From NCBI RefSeq assembly GCF_042646605.1, contig NZ_JBHRUG010000049.1, positions 13,299 to 77,298 on the forward strand: 64,000 nucleotides of DNA. The letters are read 5' to 3'. The stretch comes from Litchfieldella rifensis (lineage in GTDB: Bacteria; Pseudomonadota; Gammaproteobacteria; Pseudomonadales; Halomonadaceae). How positions within the stretch are numbered: the first letter of the stretch is position 1; each line of letters starts with the position of its first letter. This document shows positions 53,445-63,807 of this stretch, piece by piece. Position numbers and translations under genes: made by a program. The notes beneath the pieces are model-generated. The model searched no databases and was not told the origin of the DNA. It worked only from the letters and a program-made list of their open reading frames with translations.

Positions 53445-54767
53445 GTGAACAATACGACGTTTTCCCCCCGTTGGCTGGCCGCCGTACTCTCGTCCCTCGC
53501 CTTGAGCGGCCCGGCGCTGGCCCAGGAAGATCCCATCAAGGTCGGCATCCTGCATTCGCTGTCCGGCACCATGGCGATCAGTGAGTCGACCCTCAAGGAC
53601 ACCATGGAAATGCTGATCGAACAGCAGAACGAGCGGGGTGGCCTGCTGGGACGCCAGCTCGAGCCGGTGGCGGTCGATCCGGCCTCCAATTGGCCGTTGT
53701 TCGCTGAGAAGGCACGCGAACTGCTGGCCCAGGAAAAGGTCGACGTGATCTTCGGCAACTGGACCTCTGTATCGCGCAAATCCGTGCTGCCGGTGGTCGA
53801 GGAACTCAATGGCTTGCTGTTCTATCCCGTGCAGTACGAAGGCGAGGAGTCCTCGGAAAACGTCTTCTACACCGGCGCTGCGCCCAATCAGCAGGCCATT
53901 CCCGCCGTCAACTACCTGATGAACGAGGTGGGCGTCGAGCGCTGGGTGCTGGCGGGTACCGATTATGTCTATCCGCGCACCACCAACAAGATCCTCGAGG
54001 CCTATCTCAAGGGACATGGCGTCGCCGATGAAGACATCATGATCAACTACACGCCCTTCGGGCACTCCGATTGGCAGAACATCGTTGCCGAGATCAAGCG
54101 CTTCGGCAGCGAGGGAAAGAAGACCGCGGTGGTGTCGACCATCAATGGCGATGCCAACGTGCCGTTCTATCGTGAGTTGGGTAACCAGGGCATCGATGCC
54201 GCCGATATCCCGGTGGTGGCATTCTCGGTCGGTGAGCAGGAGCTCTCGGGCATCGACACCGGTCCTCTGGTCGGTCACCTGGCGGCCTGGAACTACTTCA
54301 TGAGTGTCGATACCGATGCCAACTACGACTTCATCGATGCCTGGATCGACTACACCGGCGATGACATGGCGGTCACCAACGATCCCATGGAAGCGCATTA
54401 CATCGGCTTCAACATGTGGCTGGAGGCGGTGCGCAAGGCCGGTACCACCGATGTCGACGCGGTCAAGGACGCCATCATCGGCGTGACCGTACCCAACCTT
54501 TCCGGTGGCTATGCGGCGATGATGCCCAACCACCACATCACCAAGCCGGTGCTGATCGGCGAGATCCAGGATAACGGCCAGTTCGACATCGTGTGGCAGA
54601 CGCCGTCCACCGTGGCCGGCGATGCCTGGTCCGACTACCTGGAGGGCTCGCGTGACCTGATGGCCGACTGGCAGGCACCGATGCGGTGCGGCAACTTCAA
54701 CGCGGCCACCGGCTCCTGTGGTGGCAGCACCGCCGTGGAAGAAGCCCAGGCCGCCCTGGCGGAATGA
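53445..54767 (+). CDS. urtA: Urea ABC transporter, periplasmic urea-binding protein
   Basis: High-affinity urea capture in the periplasm, 440 aa. The GTG start is 6 nt from AAGGAG and opens a signal peptide (cleavage near LSGPALAQ, residue 26). Branched-chain-amino-acid-type binding fold: IKVGILHSLSGTMAISESTLKDTMEMLIEQQNERGGLLG, NWTSVSRKSVLPVVEELNGLLFYPVQYEGEE, VLAGTDYVYPRTTNKILEAYL, typical of UrtA. First gene of urtABCDE, behind the sigma-54/NtrC elements. A Cys pair near the C-terminus (RCGNFNAATGSCGG) may form a disulfide. Confidence 0.95.
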   Translation: MNNTTFSPRWLAAVLSSLALSGPALAQEDPIKVGILHSLSGTMAISESTLKDTMEMLIEQQNERGGLLGRQLEPVAVDPASNWPLFAEKARELLAQEKVDVIFGNWTSVSRKSVLPVVEELNGLLFYPVQYEGEESSENVFYTGAAPNQQAIPAVNYLMNEVGVERWVLAGTDYVYPRTTNKILEAYLKGHGVADEDIMINYTPFGHSDWQNIVAEIKRFGSEGKKTAVVSTINGDANVPFYRELGNQGIDAADIPVVAFSVGEQELSGIDTGPLVGHLAAWNYFMSVDTDANYDFIDAWIDYTGDDMAVTNDPMEAHYIGFNMWLEAVRKAGTTDVDAVKDAIIGVTVPNLSGGYAAMMPNHHITKPVLIGEIQDNGQFDIVWQTPSTVAGDAWSDYLEGSRDLMADWQAPMRCGNFNAATGSCGGSTAVEEAQAALAE

Positions 54768-54790
54768 TCGTGTCATAACAACCGTTACCC

Positions 54791-54822
54791 CGGGCCCTCT
54801 TGGACTGCGTGTCGAGGGCCCG
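54791..54822 (+). terminator. Intercistronic hairpin between urtA and urtB
   Basis: CGGGCCCTC and GAGGGCCCG form a perfect 9-bp stem over a 14-nt loop, without a T-tract. Such hairpins often stabilise or partially terminate the binding-protein message so that it exceeds permease expression; this role is inferred. Confidence 0.4.
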
Positions 54823-54851
54823 GTCATCACGCCACTCGATAGGAAATTCCC

Positions 54852-56465
54852 ATGAAGATCCCTTTGCCGTGCATGAAAAGGATCGTCGACTCATGGCTAT
54901 TGCTGTGCTTGCTGGCCTGTCTGCCGTCTTTGGCAATGGCCCAGGACGAACGGGCGACAGCAGTGCTCGACGCATTGGACGTCACGTCATATGCCGCCAA
55001 GGGGCAGGCTATCGAAACCCTTGCCGGCAGCGGCGACGAGCGCACCCGGCACTGGCTCGAAGCGTTACTCGACGGCAAGCTGCAGCGCCATAAGGAGAGC
55101 GGTCGCTTTGTCGTGGTGCTCGAGAACCGCGGTCGTCATTGGCCGGTCGAGGATGCGCTCACCGGAGAGGATCTTGGCAAGATGTCGCGCCGCGAGCTTG
55201 ACCGAATCGGCATCAACAACGCGCTGCGCGGCCAACTGCAGAGCACCCTGGCAGTCCTCGACCTGAGAGTCGATGACGTCGAGGCACGACGCGACGCCGC
55301 CGCGCGCCTGGTCGGTGAAGTCGACGATGAGCTCGCCGGCCCTCTGGCCGAGGTGCTCGAGGACGAGCGGAACGCCGATGTCCGCCGCTACCTGGGCCAC
55401 GCCCTGGCCATTCATCGTCTCGAACAGGGCGACCTCTCCGCCGTCGAGGCGCTTGCCGGCAGCCTCGACAGCAAGGTCCGGGCGGCGCTCAATGAGGCGA
55501 CAAGAGGCGATGACGCCGAATTGGCCGATGCCGCACGGCAGGCGCTGGCCAGCATCGAGCAGAAGCTCAAGCTCAATCGCGGACTGGAAACCCTGTACTT
55601 CGGCCTGTCGCTGGGCTCAGTGCTGGTACTCGCCGCCATCGGCCTGGCCATCACCTTCGGGGTGATGGGCGTGATCAACATGGCGCACGGCGAGTTGATC
55701 ATGCTGGGGGCCTACAGCAGTTGGGCGATGCAACAACTGTTGCCAGGCCAGCCCGGACTGGCGGTGATCCTGTCGATCCCCGTGGGTTTCCTGATGGCGG
55801 CGCTGGTTGGAATCGCCATCGAACGCAGCGTCATTCAGCATCTCAAGGGTCGCCCCCTGGAAACCCTGCTGGCCACGTTTGGCGTCAGCCTGATCCTCCA
55901 GCAGCTGGTGCGCACCTTGGTGTCACCACTGAACCGCACCGTGGTCACACCCGAGTGGATGAGCGGCTCGCTGGCAATCAACGAGGCGCTGTCACTGACC
56001 TTGAACCGGCTCTACGTGCTGGGTTTCGCGTTGGTGGTGTTCGCCGGTCTGATGCTGGTGATGCGGCGGACCCGGCTGGGCCTGGAAGTGCGCGCCGTGA
56101 CCCAGAATCGCGCGATGGCGCGCGCCATGGGCATCCGCGCCACCCGCGTGGACATCCTGACGTTCGCCCTGGGCTCGGGAGTCGCCGGCCTGGCCGGGGT
56201 GGCGCTGGCACAGCTGACCAATGTCGGGCCCAACCTGGGGCAGAGCTACATCATCGACTCCTTCATGGTGGTGGTGTTCGGCGGCGTCGGCAATCTATGG
56301 GGCACCCTGGTGGCCGGCCTGTCGCTGGGAGTGATCAACCAGGTGCTCGAACCCTGGGCGGGGGCCGTGCTGGCCAAGATCCTGGTGCTCGTGTTCATCA
56401 TCCTGTTCATCCAGAAACGCCCCCGCGGACTCTTCCCGCAGAAGGGCCGGGCCGCGGAGGGCTGA
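54852..56465 (+). CDS. urtB: Urea ABC transporter permease UrtB
   Basis: Inner-membrane permease, 537 aa. It has a cleavable-looking N-terminus (SWLLLCLLACLPSLAMAQ), then a periplasmic region of about 220 residues with HEAT-like helices (residues 31-250), then the LivH-type channel with GLAITFGVMGVINMAHGELIMLGAYSSW and NVGPNLGQSYIIDSFMVVVFGGVGNLWGTLVAG. The long soluble extension is typical of UrtB and separates it from LivH. Followed 6 bp later by urtC. Confidence 0.95.
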   Translation: MKIPLPCMKRIVDSWLLLCLLACLPSLAMAQDERATAVLDALDVTSYAAKGQAIETLAGSGDERTRHWLEALLDGKLQRHKESGRFVVVLENRGRHWPVEDALTGEDLGKMSRRELDRIGINNALRGQLQSTLAVLDLRVDDVEARRDAAARLVGEVDDELAGPLAEVLEDERNADVRRYLGHALAIHRLEQGDLSAVEALAGSLDSKVRAALNEATRGDDAELADAARQALASIEQKLKLNRGLETLYFGLSLGSVLVLAAIGLAITFGVMGVINMAHGELIMLGAYSSWAMQQLLPGQPGLAVILSIPVGFLMAALVGIAIERSVIQHLKGRPLETLLATFGVSLILQQLVRTLVSPLNRTVVTPEWMSGSLAINEALSLTLNRLYVLGFALVVFAGLMLVMRRTRLGLEVRAVTQNRAMARAMGIRATRVDILTFALGSGVAGLAGVALAQLTNVGPNLGQSYIIDSFMVVVFGGVGNLWGTLVAGLSLGVINQVLEPWAGAVLAKILVLVFIILFIQKRPRGLFPQKGRAAEG

Positions 56466-56471
56466 CAGACC

Positions 56472-57559
56472 ATGTGGCTGACACAACCATTCACGGAGCG
56501 GTCGACGCAGTGCTTCCTTGGTAGCCTGGTGGTGGCACTGGCGGTAGTGACGGTGCTCAACCTCGCCTTGCCGGCCGATCATCCGCTGCATGTCTCGACC
56601 TATACCGTGACGCTGCTGGGCAAGTACTTGACCTACGCCCTGTTGGCGGTGGCGGTGGACCTGGTGTGGGGTTACCTGGGGATTCTCAGCCTGGGTCACG
56701 GTGCCTTCTTCGCCCTGGGCGGCTACGCGATGGGCATGTACCTGATGCGCCAGATCGGCGATCGCGGCGTCTATGGTCACCCGGTGCTGCCGGACTTCAT
56801 GGTGTTCCTCAACTGGGACAGCCTGCCCTGGTACTGGCACGGCTTCGACATGGCCTGGTTCGCCTTCCCGATGGTGCTATTGGCGCCCGGCGCGCTGGCG
56901 CTGGTGTTCGGATTCCTGGCGTTCCGCTCGCGGGTCACCGGGGTTTACCTGTCGATCATCACCCAGGCACTGACCTTTGCCCTGATGCTGGCCTTCTTCC
57001 GCAACGAGATGGGCTTCGGTGGCAACAATGGTCTCACCGACTTCAAGGAACTGCTGGGTTTCAACCTGAGAAGCGACGCGACCCGCCTGGGACTGTTCCT
57101 CGCCTCGGGTATCGCACTGGCACTGGGTTATGTCGTGTGTCGTGTCATCGTCGGCAGCAAGCTGGGCCGGGTCTGCGTGGCTTCTCGTGACGCCGAGGCG
57201 CGCACGCGCTTCCTCGGCTATCGGGTCGAGCGGGTGCAGCTGTTCGTGTTCGTGGTGTCGGCGATGCTGGCGGGGGTGGCGGGGGCTCTCTACGTACCTC
57301 AAGTGGGGATCATCAACCCCAGCGAGTTTTCGCCGCTGTTCTCGATCGAGATCGTGGTGTGGGTGGCGCTGGGTGGCCGTGCCACGCTCTACGGCGCGGT
57401 AATCGGGGCCATACTGGTCAATTATGCCAAGACGGTGTTCACCGGCGTGATGCCCGACGCCTGGCTGTTCGCGCTGGGCGGCCTGTTCGTGGTCGCCACG
57501 GTACTGCTGCCCAAGGGCATCGCCGGGTTATTGGGGCGCAGCGGCAAGGAGGTAACCGC

Positions 57560-57563
<4 letters not shown>
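56472..57563 (+). CDS. urtC: Urea ABC transporter permease UrtC
   Basis: Second permease subunit, 363 aa, LivM type: YALLAVAVDLVWGYLGILSLGHGAFFALGGYAMGMYL, NNGLTDFKELLGFNLRS, VQLFVFVVSAMLAGVAGALYVPQVGIINPSEFSPLFSIEIVVWVALGGRATLYGAVIGA. About nine helices. The stop codon overlaps the urtD start (ATGA) and an AAGGAGG for urtD lies inside its last codons. Confidence 0.95.
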
Positions 57564-58392
<829 letters not shown>

Positions 58393-58393
<1 letters not shown>

Positions 58394-59100
58394 TGCTCAA
58401 GGTCGACGGGCTCAACCAGTACTACGGCGAGAGCCACACCCTGTGGGATCTCGATCTCGAGGTGCCGCAGGGGGCATGCACCTGCGTCATGGGCCGCAAC
58501 GGCGTGGGCAAGACCACCTTGCTCAAGTGTGTGATGGGTGAGGTCGCCAGTGGCAGTCTCCTGTTCGCCGGTGACGTGGAATTGACCAAACGGCACGTCG
58601 AGGATCGCGCGCGACTGGGCATCGGCTATGTGCCGCAGGGCCGGCAGATCTTCCCGCTGCTGACGGTGGAGGAGAACCTGCGCACCGGCCTCGCGGCCCG
58701 CAGCGACGGCAAGCGTGGCAACGGCCGCAACACCATCCCCGAACGCGTCTATGAGCTGTTTCCGGTGCTCGAGGAAATGCGCCACCGGCGTGGCGGCGAC
58801 CTGTCCGGGGGGCAGCAGCAGCAGTTGGCCATCGGCAGGGCGCTGGTGATCGAGCCGCGGCTGTTGATCCTCGACGAACCAGGAGAGGGCATCCAGCCCA
58901 ATATCGTCACCCAGATCGGTGAGGTGATCCGCAAGTTGATTCGCGAGGATGGCCTGACCGTACTGCTGGTCGAGCAGAAGCTGCCTTTCGCCCGCAAGTA
59001 TGCCGACCGCTTCGTGATCATGGATCGCGGCCGCCAAGTGGCCAAGGGACCGATTGCCGAGCTGTCCGACGCACTGATCAAGCGACACCTGACGGTATGA
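58393..59100 (+). CDS. urtE: Urea ABC transporter ATPase UrtE
   Basis: Second ATPase of the urea importer, 235 aa, LivF type: Walker A GRNGVGKTT, LGIGYVPQGRQIFPLLTVEENLRTGL, signature LSGGQQQQLAIGRAL, Walker B LLILDEPGEGIQPNIV, switch region VLLVEQKLPFARKYADR. It overlaps ureD by 4 bp, so urea import and urease maturation are translated from one message. Confidence 0.95.
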
Positions 59101-60002
59101 CCATGATCGAGACGCTCGAGTCCCGCAGGGTGGACAACCCCTCCGGCCACCGCTTCGATGACCAGCGCCGTTGGGCCGCCTCGCTGACGCTGGGTTTCCA
59201 GGCGCGGCCGGAGAAGGGGGGGAGCGTTACCCGACTGACCCGCGCTCGTCACCAGGGCCCGCTGCGGGTCCAGCGTCCCTTCTATCCGGAAGGACAGGGC
59301 GGGGCCTGTCATGTCTATCTGTTGCATCCTCCCGGCGGGCTGGTCAGCGGCGATGCCCTGAGCATTTCGGCCCGGGTGGGCGAGGGCGGCCACGCTCTGC
59401 TGACCACACCGGCAGCGGCCAAGCTCTATCGTGCGGACAGCCACGAGGTCGCCTGGGAGCAGCACTCGCATCTCAGGGTGGCAGATGGCGCTATTCTTGA
59501 ATGGCTACCGCAGGAGACGCTGTGCTTCGACGGCTCTCGGGGCGAGCAGAGCACCACCATCGAGCTTGCCGGCTCGGCGCATTGCCTGGGCTGGGAAATC
59601 ATGGCACTCGGCCGCCCGGCAAGCGACTTGCCGTTCGTCTCAGGACATGTCGAGCAGCGCTTTCGCCTGACCCGCGACGGCCGCCCGTTGTGGCTGGAAC
59701 GTCAGCCGCTGGATCCCCGGCATCCGCGTTTTCAGGGTCGCTGGGGGCAGGGCGGCGCTACGGTGCAGGCCACGTTGTGGGCGGTGGGGCTCGACGACGC
59801 TCAGGCCAGCGTGGAAGCCGTGCGCGAGGCGTTGCCCGCGACATCCCAGTGGGCGGTGACCCAGCGCCATGGGGTGCTGCTGCTGCGCTACCTCGGCGAT
59901 TCACGCAACCAGGCCTGGGAGCTGTGCCAGCGTGCCTGGGAGGTGTTGCGACCGCTGATGCTCGGCCGCGAGGCCTGTGTGCCGCGGATCTGGTTGACGT
60001 AA
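59097..60002 (+). CDS. ureD: Urease accessory protein UreD
   Basis: Urease maturation scaffold, 301 aa, forming a complex with UreF and UreG that inserts nickel into apo-urease. Typical sequence: WAASLTLGFQARPEKGGSVTRLTRARHQGPLRVQRPFYPEG, CHVYLLHPPGGLVSGDALSI, LTTPAAAKLYRADSHEV, EWLPQETLCFDGSRGEQSTTIEL, and HGVLLLRYLGDS near the end. Starts within the urtE stop (ATGA). A heptamer tandem repeat lies in the following intergenic region. Confidence 0.94.
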   Translation: MTMIETLESRRVDNPSGHRFDDQRRWAASLTLGFQARPEKGGSVTRLTRARHQGPLRVQRPFYPEGQGGACHVYLLHPPGGLVSGDALSISARVGEGGHALLTTPAAAKLYRADSHEVAWEQHSHLRVADGAILEWLPQETLCFDGSRGEQSTTIELAGSAHCLGWEIMALGRPASDLPFVSGHVEQRFRLTRDGRPLWLERQPLDPRHPRFQGRWGQGGATVQATLWAVGLDDAQASVEAVREALPATSQWAVTQRHGVLLLRYLGDSRNQAWELCQRAWEVLRPLMLGREACVPRIWLT

Positions 60003-60060
60003 CGGCACTTCGTGCTGGCAACGGGTGACGAGCAGCGGGCATCGAGCACAATACTGCCGA

Positions 60061-60137
60061 AGCTCGAAGCTCGAAGCTCGAAGCTCGAAGCTCGAAGCTC
60101 GAAGCTCGAAGCTCGAAGCTCGAAGCTCGAAGCTCGA
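60061..60137. repeat. Eleven tandem copies of the heptamer AGCTCGA
   Basis: Seventy-seven bases of perfect 7-bp repeats lie between ureD and ureA, ending 31 bp before the ureA start. AGCTCGA includes the partial palindrome TCGA and the array can fold on itself. Copy number is probably unstable and would alter ureD-ureA spacing without touching a reading frame. Confidence 0.95.
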
Positions 60138-60168
60138 ATTTCAACGACATGGTTAGGGAGACGCCTGC

Positions 60169-60471
60169 ATGGAACTGACCCCCAGAGACAAGGACAAGCT
60201 GCTGCTGTTCACCGCCGCGTTGCTTGCCGAGCGTCGCAAGGCCCGCGGCCTCAAGCTCAACTATCCCGAGGCGGTGGCCTTGATCAGCGCCGAGATCATG
60301 GAAGGTGCCCGTGACGGCAAGAGCGTCGCCGAATTGATGAGTGCCGGTCGCGAGATCCTCGGTCGTGACGATGTCATGGAGGGCGTGGCCGAGATGGTCG
60401 ATGAGGTGCAGGTCGAAGCCACCTTCCCCGACGGCACCAAGTTGGTGACCGTGCATAACCCCATCGTCTAA
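60169..60471 (+). CDS. ureA: Urease gamma subunit
   Basis: Small structural subunit, 100 aa, almost invariant in the family: MELTPRDKDKLLLFTAALLAERRKARGLKLNYPEA, ISAEIMEGARDGKSVAELM, VQVEATFPDGTKLVTVHNPI. Separate gamma, beta and alpha genes are the usual bacterial arrangement. Ten bp before ureB, with AGGAG in the gap for the latter. Confidence 0.97.
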   Translation: MELTPRDKDKLLLFTAALLAERRKARGLKLNYPEAVALISAEIMEGARDGKSVAELMSAGREILGRDDVMEGVAEMVDEVQVEATFPDGTKLVTVHNPIV

Positions 60472-60481
60472 GGAGCGCACC

Positions 60482-60832
60482 ATGATTCCCGGTGAGTACC
60501 AATTGAAGGACGGCGAAATCGAGCTCTGCGCCGGGCGCGAACGCATTACCGTCGAGGTTGCCAACACCGGCGATCGGCCGGTCCAGATCGGTTCGCACTA
60601 CCACTTTGCCGAAGCCAATCCGGCGCTGGTCTTCGATCGTGACAAGGCCCGTGGCTATCGTCTCGACGTGGCCGCCGGTACGGCGATTCGCTTCGAACCC
60701 GGCCAATCGCGCGAGGTGACGCTGATTCCCTACGCCGGAGAGCGCCGTATCTATGGTTTCCGTGGCGAAGTAATGGGCGGCCTACCCTCTAAGGCACCCG
60801 GTGCCGCGCCAGGGACAGGAGGGAAGGCATGA
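60482..60832 (+). CDS. ureB: Urease beta subunit
   Basis: 116 aa: MIPGEYQLKDGEIELCAGRERITVEVANTGDRPVQIGSHYHFAEANPALVFDRDKARGYRLDVAAGTAIRFEPG, then VTLIPYAGERRIYGFRGEVMG, the standard UreB sequence, with a slightly longer Pro/Gly/Ala tail. Overlaps ureC by 4 bp (ATGA). Confidence 0.97.
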   Translation: MIPGEYQLKDGEIELCAGRERITVEVANTGDRPVQIGSHYHFAEANPALVFDRDKARGYRLDVAAGTAIRFEPGQSREVTLIPYAGERRIYGFRGEVMGGLPSKAPGAAPGTGGKA

Positions 60833-62532
60833 AGATCACCCGCCAGGCCTATGCCGACATGTACGGGCCGACCACCGGCGACCGTGTGCGTCTGGGCGAC
60901 ACCGAGCTGTGGATCGAGGTCGAGTGCGACGCCACCCATTACGGTGACGAGGTCAAGTTCGGCGGTGGCAAGGTGATTCGCGATGGCATGGGGCAGAGCC
61001 AGCGCATCGACGCCGCCGTGATGGATACCGTGATCACCAACGCCTTGATTCTCGACTGGTGGGGCATCGTCAAGGCCGACGTGGGTCTCAAGGCCGGGCG
61101 CATCGCGGCCATCGGCAAGGCAGGCAACCCCGATACCCAGCCGGATGTCGAGATCGTCATCGGCCCGGGGACCGAGATCGTCGCCGGCGAAGGCAAGATC
61201 CTCACCGCAGGCGCCCTGGACGCGCATATCCACTTCATCTGCCCGCAACTGGTGGAAGAAGCGCTGATGAGCGGAATCACCACCATGCTCGGTGGCGGCA
61301 CGGGACCTGCCACCGGTACCAATGCCACCACCTGCACGCCGGGTGCCTGGCATCTCGGCAAGATGCTGCAGGCGGTCGATGACATGCCGATGAACATCGG
61401 CTTTCTGGGCAAGGGCAATGCCAGCCTGCCGGAAGCTCTGGAAGCCCAGCTCGAGGCGGGTGCCATGGGGCTCAAGCTGCACGAGGATTGGGGGACCACC
61501 CCGGCCGCCATCGACAACTGCCTGAGTGTGGCCGACAAGTACGATGTGCAGATCGCGATTCACACCGACACCTTGAACGAGTCGGGCTTCGTCGAGGACA
61601 CCCTGGCGGCCTTCAAGGAACGTTGCATCCACACCTACCACACCGAGGGCGCCGGGGGTGGCCATGCCCCGGACATCATCACCGCCTGCGCCAAGGACTA
61701 CGTCCTGCCCTCGTCCACCAACCCGACGCGGCCTTATACGGTGAACACCATCGACGAGCATCTCGACATGCTGATGGTCTGCCATCACCTCGACCCCAAT
61801 ATCCCCGAGGACGTGGCGTTCGCCGATTCGCGCATTCGCCGCGAGACCATCGCTGCCGAGGATATCCTCCACGACATGGGCGTGATCTCGATGATCTCCT
61901 CGGATTCCCAGGCCATGGGGCGGGTCGGCGAGGTGGTGTGCCGTACCTGGCAGACCGCCCACAAGATGAAGGTTCAGCGGGGCTTGTTGCCGGAAGACGA
62001 GACACTCGGCGCCGATAACTTCCGTGCCAGGCGCTATATCGCCAAGTACACCATCAACCCGGCCATCACCCACGGCATCGCCCACGAGGTGGGTTCGGTG
62101 GAAGTCGGCAAGCTGGCCGACCTGGTGCTGTGGGACCCGGCCTTCTTCGGCGTCAAGCCGGCGCTGATCCTCAAGGGCGGCATGATCGCCGCGGCGCCGA
62201 TGGGCGACCCCAACGCCTCGATCCCCACACCGCAGCCGGTGCACTACCGTTACATGTTCGGCGCCTTGGGGCGCGCCGCGAGCCAGATCCGCCGGAGCTT
62301 CGTCAGCCAGGCCGCACTGGAAGCGGGTATCAAGGAGCGGCTCGGCCTGCACAGCGAGCTTGCTGCCTGCCGTGACGTGCGCAAGGTACGCAAGTTCGAT
62401 ATGAAGCTCAACGACGCCTGCCCGCAGTTGACCGTCGACCCGCAGACCTACGAGGTTCGCGCCGACGGCGAGCTGCTGACCTGCGAGCCGGCCACCGAGC
62501 TGCCGCTGACCCAGCGGTATCATTTATTTTGA
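60829..62532 (+). CDS. ureC: Urease alpha (catalytic) subunit
   Basis: Nickel hydrolase subunit splitting urea to ammonia and carbamate, 567 aa. Active-site elements are intact: DAHIHFICPQ with the first His pair, GLKLHEDWGTTP with the Lys that becomes carbamylated, IHTDTLNESGF, YHTEGAGGGHAPD, and MVCHHLD with the flap His. The DSQAMGRVGEVV block supplies the metal-binding Asp. Ammonia formed feeds the GOGAT encoded at 10-16 kb. Overlaps ureB by 4 bp and is followed by a hairpin. Confidence 0.98.
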   Translation: MKITRQAYADMYGPTTGDRVRLGDTELWIEVECDATHYGDEVKFGGGKVIRDGMGQSQRIDAAVMDTVITNALILDWWGIVKADVGLKAGRIAAIGKAGNPDTQPDVEIVIGPGTEIVAGEGKILTAGALDAHIHFICPQLVEEALMSGITTMLGGGTGPATGTNATTCTPGAWHLGKMLQAVDDMPMNIGFLGKGNASLPEALEAQLEAGAMGLKLHEDWGTTPAAIDNCLSVADKYDVQIAIHTDTLNESGFVEDTLAAFKERCIHTYHTEGAGGGHAPDIITACAKDYVLPSSTNPTRPYTVNTIDEHLDMLMVCHHLDPNIPEDVAFADSRIRRETIAAEDILHDMGVISMISSDSQAMGRVGEVVCRTWQTAHKMKVQRGLLPEDETLGADNFRARRYIAKYTINPAITHGIAHEVGSVEVGKLADLVLWDPAFFGVKPALILKGGMIAAAPMGDPNASIPTPQPVHYRYMFGALGRAASQIRRSFVSQAALEAGIKERLGLHSELAACRDVRKVRKFDMKLNDACPQLTVDPQTYEVRADGELLTCEPATELPLTQRYHLF

Positions 62533-62569
62533 GCTACGGGCTACGAGCTCGAAACCCGCGGCCCGTAGC
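62533..62569 (+). terminator. Intercistronic hairpin between ureC and ureE
   Basis: GCTACGGGC (62533-62541) pairs perfectly with GCCCGTAGC (62561-62569) over a 19-nt loop, directly after the ureC stop. It lacks a T-tract and more likely affects message stability than termination. Confidence 0.35.
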
Positions 62570-62587
62570 CCGAGACTGGGGTTAAAC

Positions 62588-63109
62588 ATGCTGAAACTGA
62601 TCGAACGTCTGGACGCCACGGCCGATGCCATACCGGACGACACCCTGACACTGCCCTATGAGCTGCGTATCCGCGGCCGCCTCAAGGCACGAAGCGATCA
62701 CGGCCGCGAGCTGAGATTGTTCCTCGACCGTGGCCCGGTGCTGCGCGATGGCGCGCTGTTACGAGCCGAAAGCGGGGAGACCGTGCGGGTGATCGCCGCC
62801 GATGAGCCGGTGGCGACCGTCTGGGTGGAGTCAGGACTGCCGCTGGCACGGCTCTGCTACCACCTGGGTAATCGCCATGTGGCGCTGGCAATCGGCGGAG
62901 ACGATCGCTTGGGGTGGGTGCGTTTCCCGCCAGACCATGTGCTGGAGGAACTGGCCGTGCGACTGGGAGCACGCGTCGAGCATCACCACGCGCCTTTCGA
63001 CCCCGAGCCCGGCGCCTATTCCCAGGCAGGGCATGGCCACTCCCATGAGCACGGTCAGGGGCATGGCCATGAACACGAACACCACCATGGCCACTCTCAT
63101 GCCCACTGA
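62588..63109 (+). CDS. ureE: Urease accessory protein UreE, nickel metallochaperone
   Basis: Delivers nickel to the UreDFG complex, 173 aa. N-terminal domain (about 1-75, LTLPYELRIRGRLKARSDHGRELRLFLDRGPVLRDGALL), metal-binding C-terminal domain with YHLGNRHVALAI, then a His-rich tail (about 145-173, GHGHSHEHGQGHGHEHEHHHGHSH) that stores nickel. Its end overlaps ureF. Confidence 0.95.
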   Translation: MLKLIERLDATADAIPDDTLTLPYELRIRGRLKARSDHGRELRLFLDRGPVLRDGALLRAESGETVRVIAADEPVATVWVESGLPLARLCYHLGNRHVALAIGGDDRLGWVRFPPDHVLEELAVRLGARVEHHHAPFDPEPGAYSQAGHGHSHEHGQGHGHEHEHHHGHSHAH

Positions 63110-63794
63110 GGCGAGCGGTGAGCCAGGCGACGATCTGGCATTACTGGGGTTGTTGCAATTGGTCAGCCCGGCATTGCCGATCGGTGCCTTCGCCTGGTCT
63201 CAGGGGCTGGAGAGTGCCTTCGAGCTAGGCTGGGTGGACGACGAAGACGGACTCGGCGAGTGGTTGGCGGGGGTGTTGGACGATGGGTTGGCCCGCTGTG
63301 AACTGCCGGCGTTGACACGTCTGCATGCCGCCTGGGCGTCAGGCGATGGCGAGACTATCGAATACTGGGATGACTGGTTGCACGCCAACCGCGAAACGGC
63401 GGAGCTCGCTGCCGAGGACCGTCGCCTGGGTACCTCCCTGGCTCGTTTACTCGCTGGCCTGGAGCTGCTGCCGATCTCGCCGGTGCTTCCCGCCGACAGC
63501 GGCTATGTGACAGTGTTCGCCTGGACGGCGCATGGGCGAGGAGTGCCGGTGCGTCAGGCATTGCTCGGCTTCGCCTGGGCCTGGCTGGAAAACCAGTTGG
63601 CGGTAGCCTGCAAGGCCCTGCCGCTGGGACATACCGCCGCCCAGCGCCTGGTCGAGCGACTGCGTCCCTTGCTGGTCGCCGCGGTGGACAAGGCCCTGAG
63701 CCTGGACGACGACCAGCTCGGCCCGGTGTTACCCGGCCTGGCATTGGCCAGCGCGCAACACGAAACCCAGTACTCGCGGTTGTTTAGAAGCTGA
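63099..63794 (+). CDS. ureF: Urease accessory protein UreF
   Basis: 231 aa helical maturation protein gating UreG in nickel insertion. Marks: LGLLQLVSPALPIGAFAWSQGLESAFELGWVDDEDGLGEWL, NRETAELAAEDRRLGTSLARLL, and HGRGVPVRQALLGFAWAWLENQLAVACKALPLGHTAAQRLV near the end. The frame is open far upstream, inside ureE; the ATG at 63099 (an alternative is 63087) gives the family length but has no clear Shine-Dalgarno, so coupling to ureE is likely. UreG, normally next, is not within the window. Confidence 0.92.
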   Translation: MPTEASGEPGDDLALLGLLQLVSPALPIGAFAWSQGLESAFELGWVDDEDGLGEWLAGVLDDGLARCELPALTRLHAAWASGDGETIEYWDDWLHANRETAELAAEDRRLGTSLARLLAGLELLPISPVLPADSGYVTVFAWTAHGRGVPVRQALLGFAWAWLENQLAVACKALPLGHTAAQRLVERLRPLLVAAVDKALSLDDDQLGPVLPGLALASAQHETQYSRLFRS

Positions 63795-63807
63795 GCATTT
63801 TCCTGTG

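Noticed and set aside
60058..60137. The heptamer array as a CRISPR
   Set aside because: Units are 7 bp with no spacers and there are no cas genes.
60012..60314. A small frame encoding KLEARSS repeats across the heptamer array
   Set aside because: Three 7-bp repeats make a 7-residue repeat in any frame; the product is an artefact of the microsatellite and overlaps ureA out of frame.
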